DNA of 64,000 nucleotides from Chrysoporthe austroafricana. Its lineage: Eukaryota; Ascomycota; Sordariomycetes; Diaporthales; Cryphonectriaceae. The position numbers and the translations under genes were made by a program. How positions within the stretch are numbered: the stretch's first letter is position 1; every line of letters begins with the position of its first letter. Below the pieces are notes generated by a model that saw nothing but the letters and a program-made list of their open reading frames with translations, did not search any database and was not told the origin of the DNA. This document shows, piece by piece, positions 1-11,825 of this stretch. The stretch covers positions 999,583 to 1,063,582 of the forward strand of contig JYIP02000002.1 in the NCBI GenBank assembly GCA_001051155.2, given 5' to 3'.

Positions 1-2
1 TC

Positions 3-632
3 AAGAAGTCCGGCGTCGTCTACCTTTCCCGCATTCCACCCTTCATGAAGCCCGCTAAGCTGCGCTCCCTCCTCGAGCCATACGGCAAGATCAACCGCAT
101 CTTCCTGGCCCCACAGGACCCTGCCGCACACGCACGCCGCGTCCGCGCCGGCGGCAACAAGAAGAAGATGTACACCGAAGGCTGGGTCGAATTTGTGCGC
201 AAGAAGGATGCGAAGAGCGTGTGCGAGCTTCTGAACGCACAGACCATCGGCGGCAAGAAGGGAACCTATTACCGCGACGACATCTGGACACTGCTGTATC
301 TCAAGGGGTTCAAGTGGCACAACCTGACGGAGCAAATTGCGGCGGAGAATGCGGAGAGGAGCAACAGGATGATGGCCGAGGTGAACCGTACGACGAGAGA
401 GAATATGGAATTTGTTAGAAACGTGGAGAAAGCCAAAATGCTCGATGGGATACAAGCGAAGAAGGCACAGAAGAAGAGTCTGGAAGAGGATGACGGTATT
501 CATGCGAACTCCAAGGTTGAGAAGAAGGCAAGCGAGAAGGCGAGAACGTTCAAACAGGTTCCTCTGGCAAAGACGAAAGATGAGACTGCTCGACCGGATG
601 AGCTGAAAAGCGTAGCAAGCAGGATCTTCTGA
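3..632 (+). CDS. ESF2: Pre-rRNA-processing protein ESF2/ABT1 (5' end outside window)
   Basis: The reading frame is open from the left edge, so the N-terminus lies outside the window. Esf2 (ABT1 in animals) is a nucleolar RNA-binding protein of the small-subunit processome. It assists 18S rRNA maturation and stimulates the helicase Dbp8. The visible part opens with an RRM first strand (GVVYLSRIPPFM), continues through the family block around LEPYGKINRIFLAP, a basic RAGGNKKKMYTEGWVEF strand and the conserved YYRDDIWTLLYLKGFKWHNL segment, then ends in a charged helical tail. About 210 codons are present, ending in TGA. The in-frame ATG at 45 is internal (PPFM), not the true start. Identification rests on recognised family motifs. 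Confidence 0.9.
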   Translation, partial: KKSGVVYLSRIPPFMKPAKLRSLLEPYGKINRIFLAPQDPAAHARRVRAGGNKKKMYTEGWVEFVRKKDAKSVCELLNAQTIGGKKGTYYRDDIWTLLYLKGFKWHNLTEQIAAENAERSNRMMAEVNRTTRENMEFVRNVEKAKMLDGIQAKKAQKKSLEEDDGIHANSKVEKKASEKARTFKQVPLAKTKDETARPDELKSVASRIF

Positions 633-1028
633 GATGCCTGCTAGGGGCAACAAAGTCACCCCTTTTCTATCTACTCATTTTGGGTGTGATCTTAACTAGC
701 CAACAGCCACTATTGACATCGATACAGGGGCTATGCGCCACTCGGCTACTTCAACTCCGAAGAACATACTGTTCTGTGGTAATATAGTCAGTGAGCGCCT
801 TTGTTCCCATAACGTTGGTCTGATAACGAGATGTCTGGCAGCCTGGTGATGGTCGGGCAATATGTTGGAACCTGCGGTGAATGCTAGGAAGTGAACAGCA
901 TAAATTATGCAACTGACACCACGTCTGGCCCCAACTTCGTCGTGGACAAACTTCTCTCACTATCCTACCTCGTCCACGTCCCGACCATTATTTCTTCACT
1001 TGCGCCCACTCTATCTTCACATGCCAAC
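633..1028. other. Intergenic spacer
   Basis: This is the 3' flank of ESF2 and the presumed promoter and leader of the chromodomain gene. Its reading frames are short or start only from non-ATG codons. No RNA gene or repeat was seen. Confidence 0.6.
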
Positions 1029-2162
1029 ATGCCTCCTACGACGCAGAGGACAAACATAAGCGGCGATGACCTGCACTCAGGTCCGGACATGACCGTTAAA
1101 GAAGCCTACGACCACCTCCAGCTGCAGGAAAACTTTGAGGTCGCCGATCAGCTGGAAGCCTGGATCAAGGGTTCCATCAACACGGCGACGACTCAGGGCT
1201 TCGAGTTCGACCCCAATATTTGCGCGACGGAGGCCTTGAAAGAATACCACCAGCATGACTCGTGGTCTGCCAAAGGCTACCCCTGGAATGACCTTCCGAT
1301 ATCCTCGACCATCACCGCGATATTGAAGCTAGTGCACCACGTTCTCGACGGCCACAGTCTTGTCGACCTGGGCTTCCAGAACTGCGACTCCTTTGAGGGC
1401 GAGGCTGTGGTAGGTGGTGGTTGCGCACACCTCAGCATCGAAGATGACGAGGACGAGAATGACGAGCATGAAGACGAGCAGGACGCCGACGGCGCCGGCC
1501 CTTCTGACGCATCCTCTCTGATCACGGCCACACTGGCCCCCAAGACACGAACGCCTCTGCCCAGCTCGCGCCGCTCCTCACGCTTTGCGCCAGCGACCAT
1601 CTCTACGTCGCCCTCCCTGCGCACTCTCCGCCCTCGGCGGAATGCGGCATTCCATACCACTGACACCTCTTCATCACCGTCGTCGAGCCTTCCGAGCGGC
1701 AGCACCAGCAAACGCACAGCCAGAGGAAAGGCCAAAGCTATATCTGACAGCTCCATCATCAATACCAGCAGCCCCCTTCGCCGCCAGACCCGCGCCAGCA
1801 CCCGCCGTCTAGCACCCGTTACCACGCGCAACGACCGTAATCGCCGCAAGAAGGAGAAACCCATGACCATCACCTCCTCCTCTCGCCGTGGACACATCGT
1901 CAAGACCGATATCGAGACGGGTGAGGAGTATGACGCTTGGCTCTTCGAAAAGATCCTGGACTCGCGCTGGGCTCGCGCGGACAACAACGCGACGCGCACG
2001 GACATCGAGTACAAGGTGGAGTGGAAGTATGGCAAGTGGACGTGGCAGCCAAGCCTGGACCTCCAGGACAACCCGAATGACATCACCAAGTTTCACAAGA
2101 AGTATCCGGAGAAGCCGGGCCCGCCGGCGTGGTTCTTGCGCGCGAGGGGCAAGGGAAAGTAG
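1029..2162 (+). CDS. Chromodomain protein with disordered middle region
   Basis: Single-exon gene of 377 residues. The ATG at 1029 sits in a good fungal context (CCAACATGCC); the frame stays open upstream only from a GTG. The N-terminal ~130 residues look folded (VKEAYDHLQLQENFEVADQL). The middle (~residues 140-290) is low-complexity: an acidic D/E run, then Ser/Arg/Pro-rich sequence. The C-terminal ~85 residues carry a chromodomain signature: EEYDAWLFEKILDSRW, then YKVEWKYGKWTWQPSLDL and ITKFHKKYPEKPGPP. Chromodomains bind methylated histone tails; the aromatic W/Y positions that form such a cage are present, but the histone mark cannot be predicted. The tail resembles chromodomains at the ends of Ty3/gypsy integrases, so a domesticated origin is possible. 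Confidence 0.7.
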   Translation: MPPTTQRTNISGDDLHSGPDMTVKEAYDHLQLQENFEVADQLEAWIKGSINTATTQGFEFDPNICATEALKEYHQHDSWSAKGYPWNDLPISSTITAILKLVHHVLDGHSLVDLGFQNCDSFEGEAVVGGGCAHLSIEDDEDENDEHEDEQDADGAGPSDASSLITATLAPKTRTPLPSSRRSSRFAPATISTSPSLRTLRPRRNAAFHTTDTSSSPSSSLPSGSTSKRTARGKAKAISDSSIINTSSPLRRQTRASTRRLAPVTTRNDRNRRKKEKPMTITSSSRRGHIVKTDIETGEEYDAWLFEKILDSRWARADNNATRTDIEYKVEWKYGKWTWQPSLDLQDNPNDITKFHKKYPEKPGPPAWFLRARGKGK

Positions 2163-2427
2163 ATGGGTGGAAGCTGCCGAGGGTGAGGGGCTACGAGGGA
2201 TGCTGTAGTCGTGTGACTGACGGTCTGTTCTAGAAGCACCGTTACTGATATTGATTCGGAAAGGAGATCTGTGGTTTGATGTCTGTACCGGGTGGACAAT
2301 ATTTGCCAGTCTGACGGTGTATGCACGCTTGTGGGACAAGTCTCGCCAACTGAAGATAGCAAGGCTCAAGACATCACGGGCAAACAGCCCTCTTCTTAAA
2401 AAAGTCATTGGTCGCTCTAAAGATGCT

Positions 2428-4122
2428 CTACTCGTGATCCTCCACCGTTAACTCATCAAAATCATCCAACAACTCATCCATATTCACCTTGGGCAAGTCA
2501 TCGTCATCTGTGGCTTCCGTCTCTGCCACACTCATGCTGTCCACATCCATGGCGCCCTCTTGCTGCTTCTTGTTCTTATTTGTGTTCTTGTACAGCGCCA
2601 ACGCCGCACGCAGCTCCTCGTCCTCCTCCACATCACGGAGGAACAGCTCGTATTCGTTGTCCATACGCTCCTGGTCCGCCTTCTTGGGCAGCAGTTCGCC
2701 CTCATCCTTCGCCATGCGCTTGAGGCGCCACTTCCTGTTGCGGTGCTTGCGGTTGCGCGGCCAGTACTTCTTGACGAGCACTACGTCCGGTATCCGGGAG
2801 CCGTATTTTGATTCCTCCATCGCTTCGAACTGCGGGTTGTTGAAATTTGTTCCTGTGAGCATGTAGCCCATGACCGAATCACCCACGTTAAGGAAATTTC
2901 CTAGATGTGTGCGCACGTTGTAGCTCTTCTGCATATCATCGACCCGCGTCACCTCGACGTCTGCAACAAGCCACCTGCCCTTAGACGGGCCCGTTGGCTC
3001 GATGTTCAGCACCATAAACTCGACGAGGTCAGGAGCGTCGGCCAGGGAGACGAATGGCGCACGCCAGTATATGTCAGGATGGAGATCGGCGGTCTGAAGA
3101 GTGTTCGGGTCGACGAAGTATACGGAAGTACCAATCTTGTTGCACAAGACAAGGGGAGATATGTTTCCCAAGGACTTTGCCATCGGAATTGGAAGGCAGA
3201 CGAGGTCGTCCTTACAGATCGGCACAAGCTCCACGGAGAAGGCAAATTTATAGCTCTTTTTCGAGGTGTGAACGTCTTCCGAGATGAGCTCCTGGCTCTT
3301 CCTCACGTTCACGGGCACCACCGACTTGAGGAAATCGACAAACTTCTCGGCCTGGTTTCGGGCGGAGAAAAAGAAGTCGATACCGTCCTTGGCCTCCTTA
3401 ATGTTGATGGTGTCTCGATGAGCGCCATGTTTTAGAAGAAGTTGCTCTAGGTATAGGAATGTTCTCTTATGAAGGACCTTCTGTCGGACTTGAACGCAAG
3501 CCCTCCAAACGTTGGCCGTGTATGATTTTGCGCAGTCGGGACATTGCTGGTAGGCGACAATACTGTCCGAGGATGATCAATCCACTGTCTTCCATATGTG
3601 GTGACAAGTGTCTAACTTACTAAACAACCTCGAAACTCTGCTGCATCAACACGCCATCTGACACGGAATCTTGCACCGTGATCTTGACTTTTATCCTCCT
3701 GGAGTGCGGCTCCGTCCACACGAAACTGGCATCAATAATCCTGGTCTTTCCAAGACCTCGCAACTTTTTTAAGCACAGCGCGAGCAGTTCTCTGGATTCG
3801 GGCGCGGCTACAAGCCAACTCGCGGGCGGCATCAGCCATCTGTCGCAGTCTCGGCAGAAGTTGAGGACGGCTTCTCGCTGGATGCCTTGTGATATATCGT
3901 TGGTCAGCTTGACGCAGTCATAGCAGAGGGCGCCGGCGGCTGTCGTTCCGTCGATAGGGGCACCACAGTTGCAGCAGAGGATCCTGTTCATGGATTGCCA
4001 TCGGTCAGCGCCATTCGTGCTTGGATGCAGCATCCAAGAAGGGGGGAGACCTACGTTGCGCCATTCATTGCAGTGCCCGCGGAGGGCGTAATGGAGACTG
4101 CGCCATCCATGTCAACATCCAT
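2428..4122 (-). CDS. NMD3: 60S ribosomal subunit nuclear export adaptor NMD3
   Basis: Three exons: 4055-4122, 3621-3983 and 2428-3562, joined in frame over a 71-nt and a 58-nt intron (donors GTAGGT and GTAAGT). The product is 521 residues, the usual Nmd3 length. Nmd3 binds nascent 60S subunits in the nucleus and supplies the export signal read by Crm1. Visible features: a short N-terminus (MDVDMDGAV), the zinc-binding ILCCNCGAPIDG and later CYDC and FCRDCDRW cysteines, WTEPHSRRI, the second cysteine pair QQCPDC created across intron 2, the core VELVPICKDDLVCLP, and an acidic C-terminus (DELLDDFDELTVEDHE) where the export signal lies in known homologues. It is convergent with the chromodomain gene. 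Confident by family resemblance along the whole length. Confidence 0.95.
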
Positions 4123-5479
4123 ATCTGCTGTGGTCAGGAATGAAGTCGTAATTGAGTGAGTTGTGAAGTTTGCAGATTGTTGTAGAGGACGGGCGGCAGA
4201 GTGGAATGCAATGCGACTTGCCTTCCAAAAATTCCAAGTTTGCCCCGCCGACTTAGATTGATAAGCTACGATAAGCTGCAGGGGTTTCCCTCTGACGCCA
4301 CTAGCAGTGATCTTGTATGAGTCAGTATGACCTGTGCTAGTGTGGACTTAAACACCAGCTAGGGCTAGGCCGTCAGTGGCCGTGTATACTTTGTGCATGA
4401 ATGAGATGTTTGTGCTTGAGCTACAGTTCTTGGATGTAAACATCTGCTTCAGACCCGTCTAGTATATCTACGGGACGAGCGAGGGCATTAACGAGCTAGC
4501 TAAGCATAGCCAGGATTGGTCTTACAGCCGCCTAGTCAAGGTAATCACATCAGCCTCCCGGCCCTTGATGACCTCCCACAAGCCTACATCACAGTCATAG
4601 CTACACGGGCAGACGATGGCCGGCCCTATGGCTCAATCATAATGGCCCTTCAGAGCTTCTGTCTGGTGCCTGCTGTATTCATTCACCTCAGTTTCGCCAT
4701 TGGTAGCATAGCTGACCAGCTGTTGAAGTGAGAGGATGTCGTTAACATCATGTGAGAGGACTTATGTGCCTCTCTGGTCGCATGAATATGTTTTTGGTAT
4801 GAACCTCATGAGTGGTGAGAAGATGGGGAAAGGTTGTATAAATCTTATCTAATACTCAGGTACACTTAGTTGAATCGACAGCTCAATCATGAGGTCTGAA
4901 TTGTCATCTCCGAATTTGCCAGCATAGTTGATTTGCGAAGCACCATCGAATCTTGACCTCAAATTTAGTCATTGTTACTGTCCACAAAAGACATCTCTCC
5001 AATGGTTACAATCTTAATATTAGTGCTAACTCGGTGAAGAAGCCAGAGATCTTAGGAAAGGAGCCAGGGAGAAGTGCGATCGCATGAAAGCGGTGTCTGG
5101 TCCCGAGCACACAGGAGAACAAATGATCAGGCTTAGCTTGATGGCCTGAAAAGTCTGGGAATGATGGGCGAAAATTCGTTGCAAGCCCATGAGGTAAACT
5201 TCACGAACACAGCCCACGCTGCTTTGTCCAGGCAAACTTCTCCAATCTCTTCCGCTATAAGGCTTGTCCAACAGCTAAATAGCTACCTTCTCCTGTTTCT
5301 AGGGCGACTGGCACTAATGCAATTCTGCTGATCTCATTTCCACTGCCACGCTTGCAAGCAAACCAGACAAGAGCAAGAGCCCTTCAATTACGCGTTTGCA
5401 CCCAAAGTCCTCTTGGCAGAACTCGTCGATCACACAGCTTCCTCCCTCATTCTCCCTCGACAAATGGTCATCAGCCGCG
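4123..5479. other. Intergenic spacer between divergent genes
   Basis: About 1.36 kb separate the starts of NMD3 (minus) and the MYND gene (plus), so the stretch holds two promoters. Only short, unconvincing reading frames are present. No repeats or RNA genes were seen. Confidence 0.5.
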
Positions 5480-7020
5480 ATGGCAACTACTCGTCGCTTC
5501 AGCAACTCGTTCGCCCAAGAAGTCGATGCTACTGGCCCAGCTCACATCAGGCAGGGAATGGAGGAGGACCAGTTGAGAAAAGATCCCTTCCATACCAGCG
5601 ACGAAGCAGGCGACGAAGCAAGCGACAAAAATGATGGTGATGATGAGACTAGCTGTGACAACAATGAGGATGACTGCAGGCTATCGGAAGACAGCGACAC
5701 TACAGGTGGAGGCGAGGCTCAAGATGCCAAATCGACCACGTACTGTCCCATTTGCCTGAAGACGGCAGAGCTGTTGCAATGCGAAGGCTGCCTCGACATG
5801 GCCTACTGCTCCAGAAGATGCCAACGAGTCGATTGGCCTGTCCACAAGCTCCTCTGTAGCCAGCTGTCGCTCTTTAACTCGAGCATCCGCCCTGAGAAGC
5901 ACCACCGTGCCATCCTGTTTCGCGCCGACGATGCCGTTACGGGCAAAGCTTCCGCCAAGCCCAGCTTCGTTTGGTTCAAGAAGTGGGACTACAGCCGCTT
6001 CTTCCGCCCAGATGGTCTGTGTGACGGGTTCGACTACGACAAGCAGTGGATGGGTCGTCGCCAGCGCGTCTCTACCCAGCGACTCCGCCTCATGTGCGCG
6101 TCGAACATGACAACCCTCCCGCGAAATAGCTGCCTTGAGAAGTGCATCGGCGATAGATACTACATAGGTAACTGGCGTGGCAACATCCTCGCTCTGGGCT
6201 ACACCGGGGATGTATCCATGCGGGACTTCCGTGCCATAGTCGACATCTTCCAATGCTGGCCGCACAATGCTGCTCTCATCGATCACACTCGCTACTTCAA
6301 GCCATCGATCGTTGGCGTCTACACAGTACCAGAGACCTACCTTAAATACCCAGAGAGCGATCGCGAGATCATGGAAGTTCAAGTGACCAAACTCAGTAAG
6401 TACTGATCCACCTTGCTTACCGCTCATGGATTTAGGAGGCTTTAGGGTGAGGAAGGCACAAATTCCCTACTACTTCCATAATTCCGTCCATAGGAAGTGG
6501 TCAGGTGAAGAGTCTCCTGTTTGATTAATGACAGGCTAACAATGGTATAGTGTCACAAAACAGGACCGTCATGCCTCTCAGCATCCTCGACGATGTTCTT
6601 CCAGTCAACGCTGTCCTCAGAGAGCCCGCAGATCAATGTTCCCGTGGAGATATTGATTATAACCAGAACACGGTGCTTCTTATGATTAACATCGCTATGA
6701 GCAAGAACGGCAAGGTCGAGCTTCCATTTCGCAACCTAACAGTGGGACCTGTCCTCTACCTCCGCCGGGATGGCAAGCCGTTTCTGCAGAAACACTACGA
6801 GGCTCTGCATGAGTTCGTTACGCAGAAGGTTCGCGAGGTTGCTAATGCGAAAGGTTTGACCGACCCCCAACTCATCGCTGCGCGCATGGCTGGCAACAAG
6901 CTCGTGGCTGCCAACGAGGAGCTGAAGCTGGAGCTGACGAAGGACGACTTTCGACCGTTTTGGGCCCAGTATTGCGAGGACAATCAAATCAAACGGAGAC
7001 GTTGCCCGCTAGATATTTGA
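5480..7020 (+). CDS. MYND-type zinc finger protein
   Basis: Two exons, 5480-6395 and 6551-7020, joined over a 155-nt intron (GTAAGT donor, GCTAAC branch, TATAG acceptor) give 461 residues. The ATG at 5480 was chosen because the longer open frame upstream starts only at a TTG. After an acidic, disordered N-terminus comes a MYND finger (~residues 90-127): CPICLKTAELLQCEGC, then AYCSRRCQ and DWPVHKLLC, with all expected C/H ligands. MYND fingers usually mediate protein-protein contacts. The remainder (FVWFKKWDYSRFFRPDG; IGNWRGNILALGYTGD) resembles many uncharacterised fungal MYND proteins and has no SET domain, so methyltransferase activity is not implied. Exact role unknown. Confidence 0.8.
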
Positions 7021-7674
7021 AAAGTCCATGGCCCAGGACAGAATGGTCCTGATAGGGTGGATGGAAGATCTGGACTCAGGCAAGACTGGCCTGCACAATA
7101 CAATTTTGAAGAAAGAGTATCACCAGAGCACTCTTCCTGTGGAGCGTACAGCAGGAGTGGTTTCCGGTAAAGTCTCAAAATCGTGAGCCGGGCCCCTTAC
7201 CACAAATACAAAGGAATGAAAATAGTTTCACACACAGCCGTAGTCTCCAATTATTGATAGGTATGTCTGAAGTGATGTTGGCCTAGACCCCTTGGAAGCA
7301 TGGGTCGTCACTTGGGCGTTCCAAAGCATGCAAGCCCGTAGACTGCTTGTGATACCCTTAGTAATATGCATTTCGAGGTTGAATGTCTCATGTGTCCCAG
7401 CCGACCCTGCGGTCTGCGACGCGATGTAATACTCTTAGCCTAGCCTTACCGTCCACTTGTCCCTCAGGAGATCGTGTGCCCGTGCCGCACCGCAGATGGG
7501 TCAATTCTACGGTTTACTTTGTATGACTACGAGTCTATGTATGCACTGACAATCTAGGGAGAGAGCAGAAAACACTGGTTGCCAGAGGCCATGATCATTA
7601 CGCAGCGTCATTTGATTATCATATAGACATTATCATCAACCAAGTCATGCCCTGCAATCCGCTGGCAAGTCTGT
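7021..7674. other. Intergenic spacer between convergent genes
   Basis: This is the shared 3' flank of the MYND gene and the phytase gene. No convincing gene, repeat or RNA was seen. Confidence 0.5.
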
Positions 7675-9639
7675 CTACTTGGGCGCCCGACCATTATAGT
7701 TGACGCCTGCCTCTGCAGTGTAATTGCCAAAGCAGTCATAGTCGTAGTCAATCTCATCAATTCGTTGCTGGAGGACAGACACCACGTTGTCAAACGAGCA
7801 GAGACCGTGCGCGTCGTATGGGCACCCTGCGTAAGTGCCATTGAGCGGGATGACAGCGTCGTTGCTATGGATCATGTCAGCGATTATTGTCTCCCGCTAA
7901 TTTGTCCTGAATATAATGTGGCCTAGGGGCTGAAACTTACACAATGAAACGCATCTGCTTAGTAGGCTGATATGCCGGGCACTCGAGGACCTGCACCGTG
8001 AAATGGGTTGCGAACGGCACGATCTTGCTTGCAATGAAGCTGTTGGTGTGCGTGTTGCCCGTCAGGGAGAGGGGCTCGCCGGCGAACAGGGGCGTCAGGT
8101 TGAAAGCAGTCAGTGTGTCAAGGACAACAACCTCGTGCGTGGCGTCCGCGTACAGGGACTGGTTCAGAGGAAAGTACGTCGGGTTGTCATCGTAGGTCTC
8201 GTTCAGCGAGGATTCGGCGGCCGGGTATGTGCCGGTAAAACGAGCGACAAACTCCTGCAGATAGCCCTTGCCTTGGGCGGCTGAGACAGGAGAGCCGGGT
8301 CCGTTGTTGTAGTAGAACGACTGAGGGAGGGATGTGAGCAATTTTGCAGTATGGCTGGGTTGACAATGAATTGCGTACCAAATCGTAGTAATACTCGTAG
8401 TTCAGATAATCCTGTTCAGTGAACAAGTCGCAGAAGGCCGAGTAGCCCAAGGCGTTGGTCTCATAGGAGCAAAGCTGCAGCATAGCCACGACATCGGTGA
8501 CCGTGAAAGTGATGCCCTCAACCTACAGACTGTCAGTCCTACGTTCTGCTTAATCCTGACCACCTAAGTCCTCCTGAGTCCACTGACCTCGGAGTTCAGT
8601 CGAGCAAGGGTCTTATTGAACGCATTTTCGGCGAATTCGGTCGCGACAGTGGAGCCGATAGCACCCTTGGACGTCACATCGGCATTTGTGCAAATCTCGT
8701 AAGGCGCACCGCTGTTGTTGAAGCCCAAGCTCTCTACTAGAATCTCGATGTTGACTTGATCCAGGTATTCCGGCACGCCAAAGAACCCGGCAGCAAAGTT
8801 GTTAGCCGTCTTCACCATGCGGTCCTGTGACTCGGTGCGGAAGACGGGAATGGTGCCCTGTTCTGTAAAGTTGTTCAGGAGCTTCCCGTACAGCTGACGG
8901 TACTCGACGCCAAGGAGGAAGTTCTGGGTGCGGCCGAAAGGCGTGAGAAGCTCTGCGCCGAGCTTGTAGGTCCAGTCTCCGAGGAAGCTCAGGTCACCCT
9001 TGGCGGTGAAGCCCGTCTTAGTGGCGTTGTGAATCTTCGCAGCAAAGGTGGCCGGGGCAGCGCCGCTGGTAGGGTATCGTGCACCGTGACGGTACAAAAG
9101 ATGCAGCTGCACAATGTCACACCCCTCGGGGATTAGGGGGCTCGTCTCGGGCAGACCGTAGTCGGCAGAGCTTACGGAATACCACGGAGAGAGGTTGCCC
9201 CAATACTTCTTGATGTCGAACTTGGACGTCGCAGGCTCGCCATGGGGTACGGGCGCAACCAGAGGGAACTCATTGGTCGATCCGTTGTTGTAAGGATAGG
9301 CTGGAGCAGTCTCCGCAGCCGCTGGTTCAATTCCCGTGATAGTCGTGCCAGGGTAGCCTACAACGGACTCGGGCGGGAAAAGCTCAGAATTGACAGTGGC
9401 TATGAAGTAATGAGCGGTCGTTAGTAATGCGTGATAGTTCGTCACATCTCATCGCCTCTGATCTGCTGTGGACTGGGGATCGGACGAAGCGGAAGCGGGG
9501 CAGACGACGTACTACTCGGTGGAGGGAAGACATCCGAGGTCGTCGAACCGGCATCAGGAGAGTCGGTGACAGGGACCGCGTCACCCAAAGCGACGAGGAG
9601 GGCCGCCATCACGGCGGATCCAGATCGAAGATACTGCAT
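7675..9639 (-). CDS. Secreted histidine acid phosphatase (phytase family)
   Basis: Five exons (9513-9639, 8588-9399, 8379-8522, 7941-8320, 7675-7864) give 550 residues. The first intron's donor could also lie 3 nt earlier. Enzymes of this family release phosphate from phytate and other esters outside the cell through a phosphohistidine. The N-terminus has a signal peptide (hydrophobic VMAALLVALG). The nucleophile motif RHGARYP lies about 130 residues in. RFIVNDAVIPLNG, built across the last intron, is typical of fungal phytase-like proteins. Several Asn-X-Ser/Thr sites and paired cysteines fit a secreted glycoprotein. The distal catalytic motif reads THE rather than the usual HD. An alternative is a broader acid phosphatase without phytate preference. 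Confidence 0.9.
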
Positions 9640-9732
9640 CTTGAGCCAGACTGCTACCTGCTGAGATCTTTGGAGTTGCTGGTACACATCCAGGTCAAGC
9701 CGTGTGCTATGCTCTCGCGAGGATCTTTAAGA

Positions 9733-9740
9733 CTTATATA
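9733..9740 (-). promoter_or_regulatory. TATA box of the phytase gene
   Basis: TATATAAG on the minus strand, 94 bp upstream of the phytase ATG, a plausible core-promoter position. Confidence 0.5.
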
Positions 9741-11800
9741 CTGTGACATACATAAACAAAAAGCGGATTAATCCCCACTGATGCTGCGCCCTTGTCGTCC
9801 TAGCGATGCAAGTGCCTGCGCATCGCCCAGGGATCCACGCGGAGCAATCCACATAGGGGCCCCGCTTAGTTGACCTATCATTCGCCCGTAACAGCGCACA
9901 TGTGCTCTGCTGCACCGCCATGTTCCGATCGATAGGGCTACTGGCTTCACCTGTAGAAGCTGAACTCGTTGAAATAGCTTCTTAGGCCGACGCACGATGC
10001 CCGGCTGGGGATGTGGCTTCCCACGTCAAGGTCATTGTGCGTCATTTATACCAATGTCTCGGGTCAATCCTCAGCAGAGACATCGTCTTAACCCCACCTT
10101 TGCTGTCACCTCAGGTAGCGCGTATTGTGCCGTGCTCCCGGATTTCTCCCAAGGCGGCCATTGATGTGAGCTGCCCACGTGCTCTGGGTGTTGATCACCC
10201 GTTGAACGACGAACACAGTGGCCCCGACTTGCCGGGGCGAAGGCCAATGGCATCTTAACTTACGAAGGAGTTTCTCCCGGAATTTGAAGGAATCCGGTGA
10301 CAAGGATGTAGAAGGGACGGTGAGCACGTCCGCAAGGGGCCAGCTTCATCCACTTGCGTCATCTCAGCAGCCCCCAACTGCTCAGTCCAACACACGCCAC
10401 TGAGGAAGGCCAGCAACTCGAATGTCGGCAAGCTCAGCTTTAGGGACCCATGAAGCCGCCGTTGAGGCATAAGTTCTCTTCGTCGACACTTAGAGAGTAC
10501 ATGTTTTCTTGCTATGTATAGGTATTAGGGAACAATCCTATACTGCCCAGTCCCCACCGCTCGGGCCCGCCCAGAGAAACACGCTATCTGTAATCATCCC
10601 GACTGTATGGAGATCACTGCCAGAAAAAGAATCCGTACTTCGGCACCACCGGCTCCTTTGACTGGGAGGTCGCTGTCGATATGGTTTATTTAAGTGGGAT
10701 CTCGCCTGCTCCTAATATTTTCGCGCGCCAGGAAAACTGACGATCGAATAAATCACGTAATTATGTGCACCCGGTCGGCCACAACGAGATCTATTCGCTG
10801 TGCCGCTTCTAAACTTTAGGTCGTTTCTACGTCTGCAGCCTTTGTTTTCGTGCGGATACGCAATGAAAAGGTCACTTGTCCGCACAGGATGTAGAATCAG
10901 CGATTTTTATCACTTTCTGGTCGTATTTAGATCTGATCTGCGGTATCAACCTCTGAGGCTCGCCTGCGTTAATAACCAATTTTCCTCCAATTCTCGTTAT
11001 TTGCTTGTTGGATCCCTGATGTTCGACTTTAGGGCCCGGTAGACTCTCACACGTGGCTCTGTAGGATTTTCCCGCCTGAGACAGAGCGGTATTCGCTCAA
11101 GCGCTAATAGCGACGCTTGAAACGACTGTCCAGAGCACGGCGGTTATTTCCGTTGATCAAAACCATTACTAGAAACATCTAGTCCCAGATTCTTTCTCGT
11201 GGTAGATACTTAACTCGCAGGGCTGTGTAGCTCCTAGCCTGAGCCCCATTGAATCGCTCAAAGAGTCAAATTTCAACAAGATACGATCTCAAGACATCCT
11301 CTCAGACTTCCCTATATATCCAAGCTCGAAGCAGTCCTGAATCACCTTCGATAACTTAATTAATACTCATATTGCTCATTTTATGCTAGCCAATATTGAT
11401 TGATCAGCTGGAAATCATGCTAGTACGAGACTGGTATGACGGTGCACAGCCTCTGTCACATCGAAGAACATTACATTTGGTAAACGATCCAGCTCGACTG
11501 ACCAAGGGAGAATTTTTCTAGCTATCTTCCCCTGCCCTCCAAGTTTCTGCGATGGTATCAAGACAGCACTATCTAGGCCTCGTTGCTTGGGAACTTAATG
11601 TGGCGCTGAGACTCGGAATCAGACGACGGAGACTTGGGTCTTCTTGGAGTATTTGGAGTTTTTGGGATTATAGCTAGGCAATAGCCTGCGAAGGCAAGTT
11701 CCATAGACCACAGGTCAGCTGGGTTGAATTGGTAAAGAGAAGCGACTCTGTCTTTTGGAGCGCCACTCTACATAGTTCCCTGGGTGGGGCTAAGCAAGTC

Positions 11801-11825
11801 AGGAGGTGCGGAATCGAACCCAATT
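11801..11825 (-). repeat. tRNA 3'-half-like fragment
   Basis: The minus strand contains GGGTTCGATTCCGCACCTCC, whose first part is a perfect Pol III B-box/T-loop. The upstream sequence shows no A-box or matching 5' acceptor strand, and the T-stem pairs poorly. It is therefore a relic or a tRNA-derived repeat remnant, not a working tRNA gene. Confidence 0.3.

Noticed and set aside
4516..4731. 71-codon frame upstream of the MYND gene
   Set aside because: Starts without a supported ATG context, too short, no motif.
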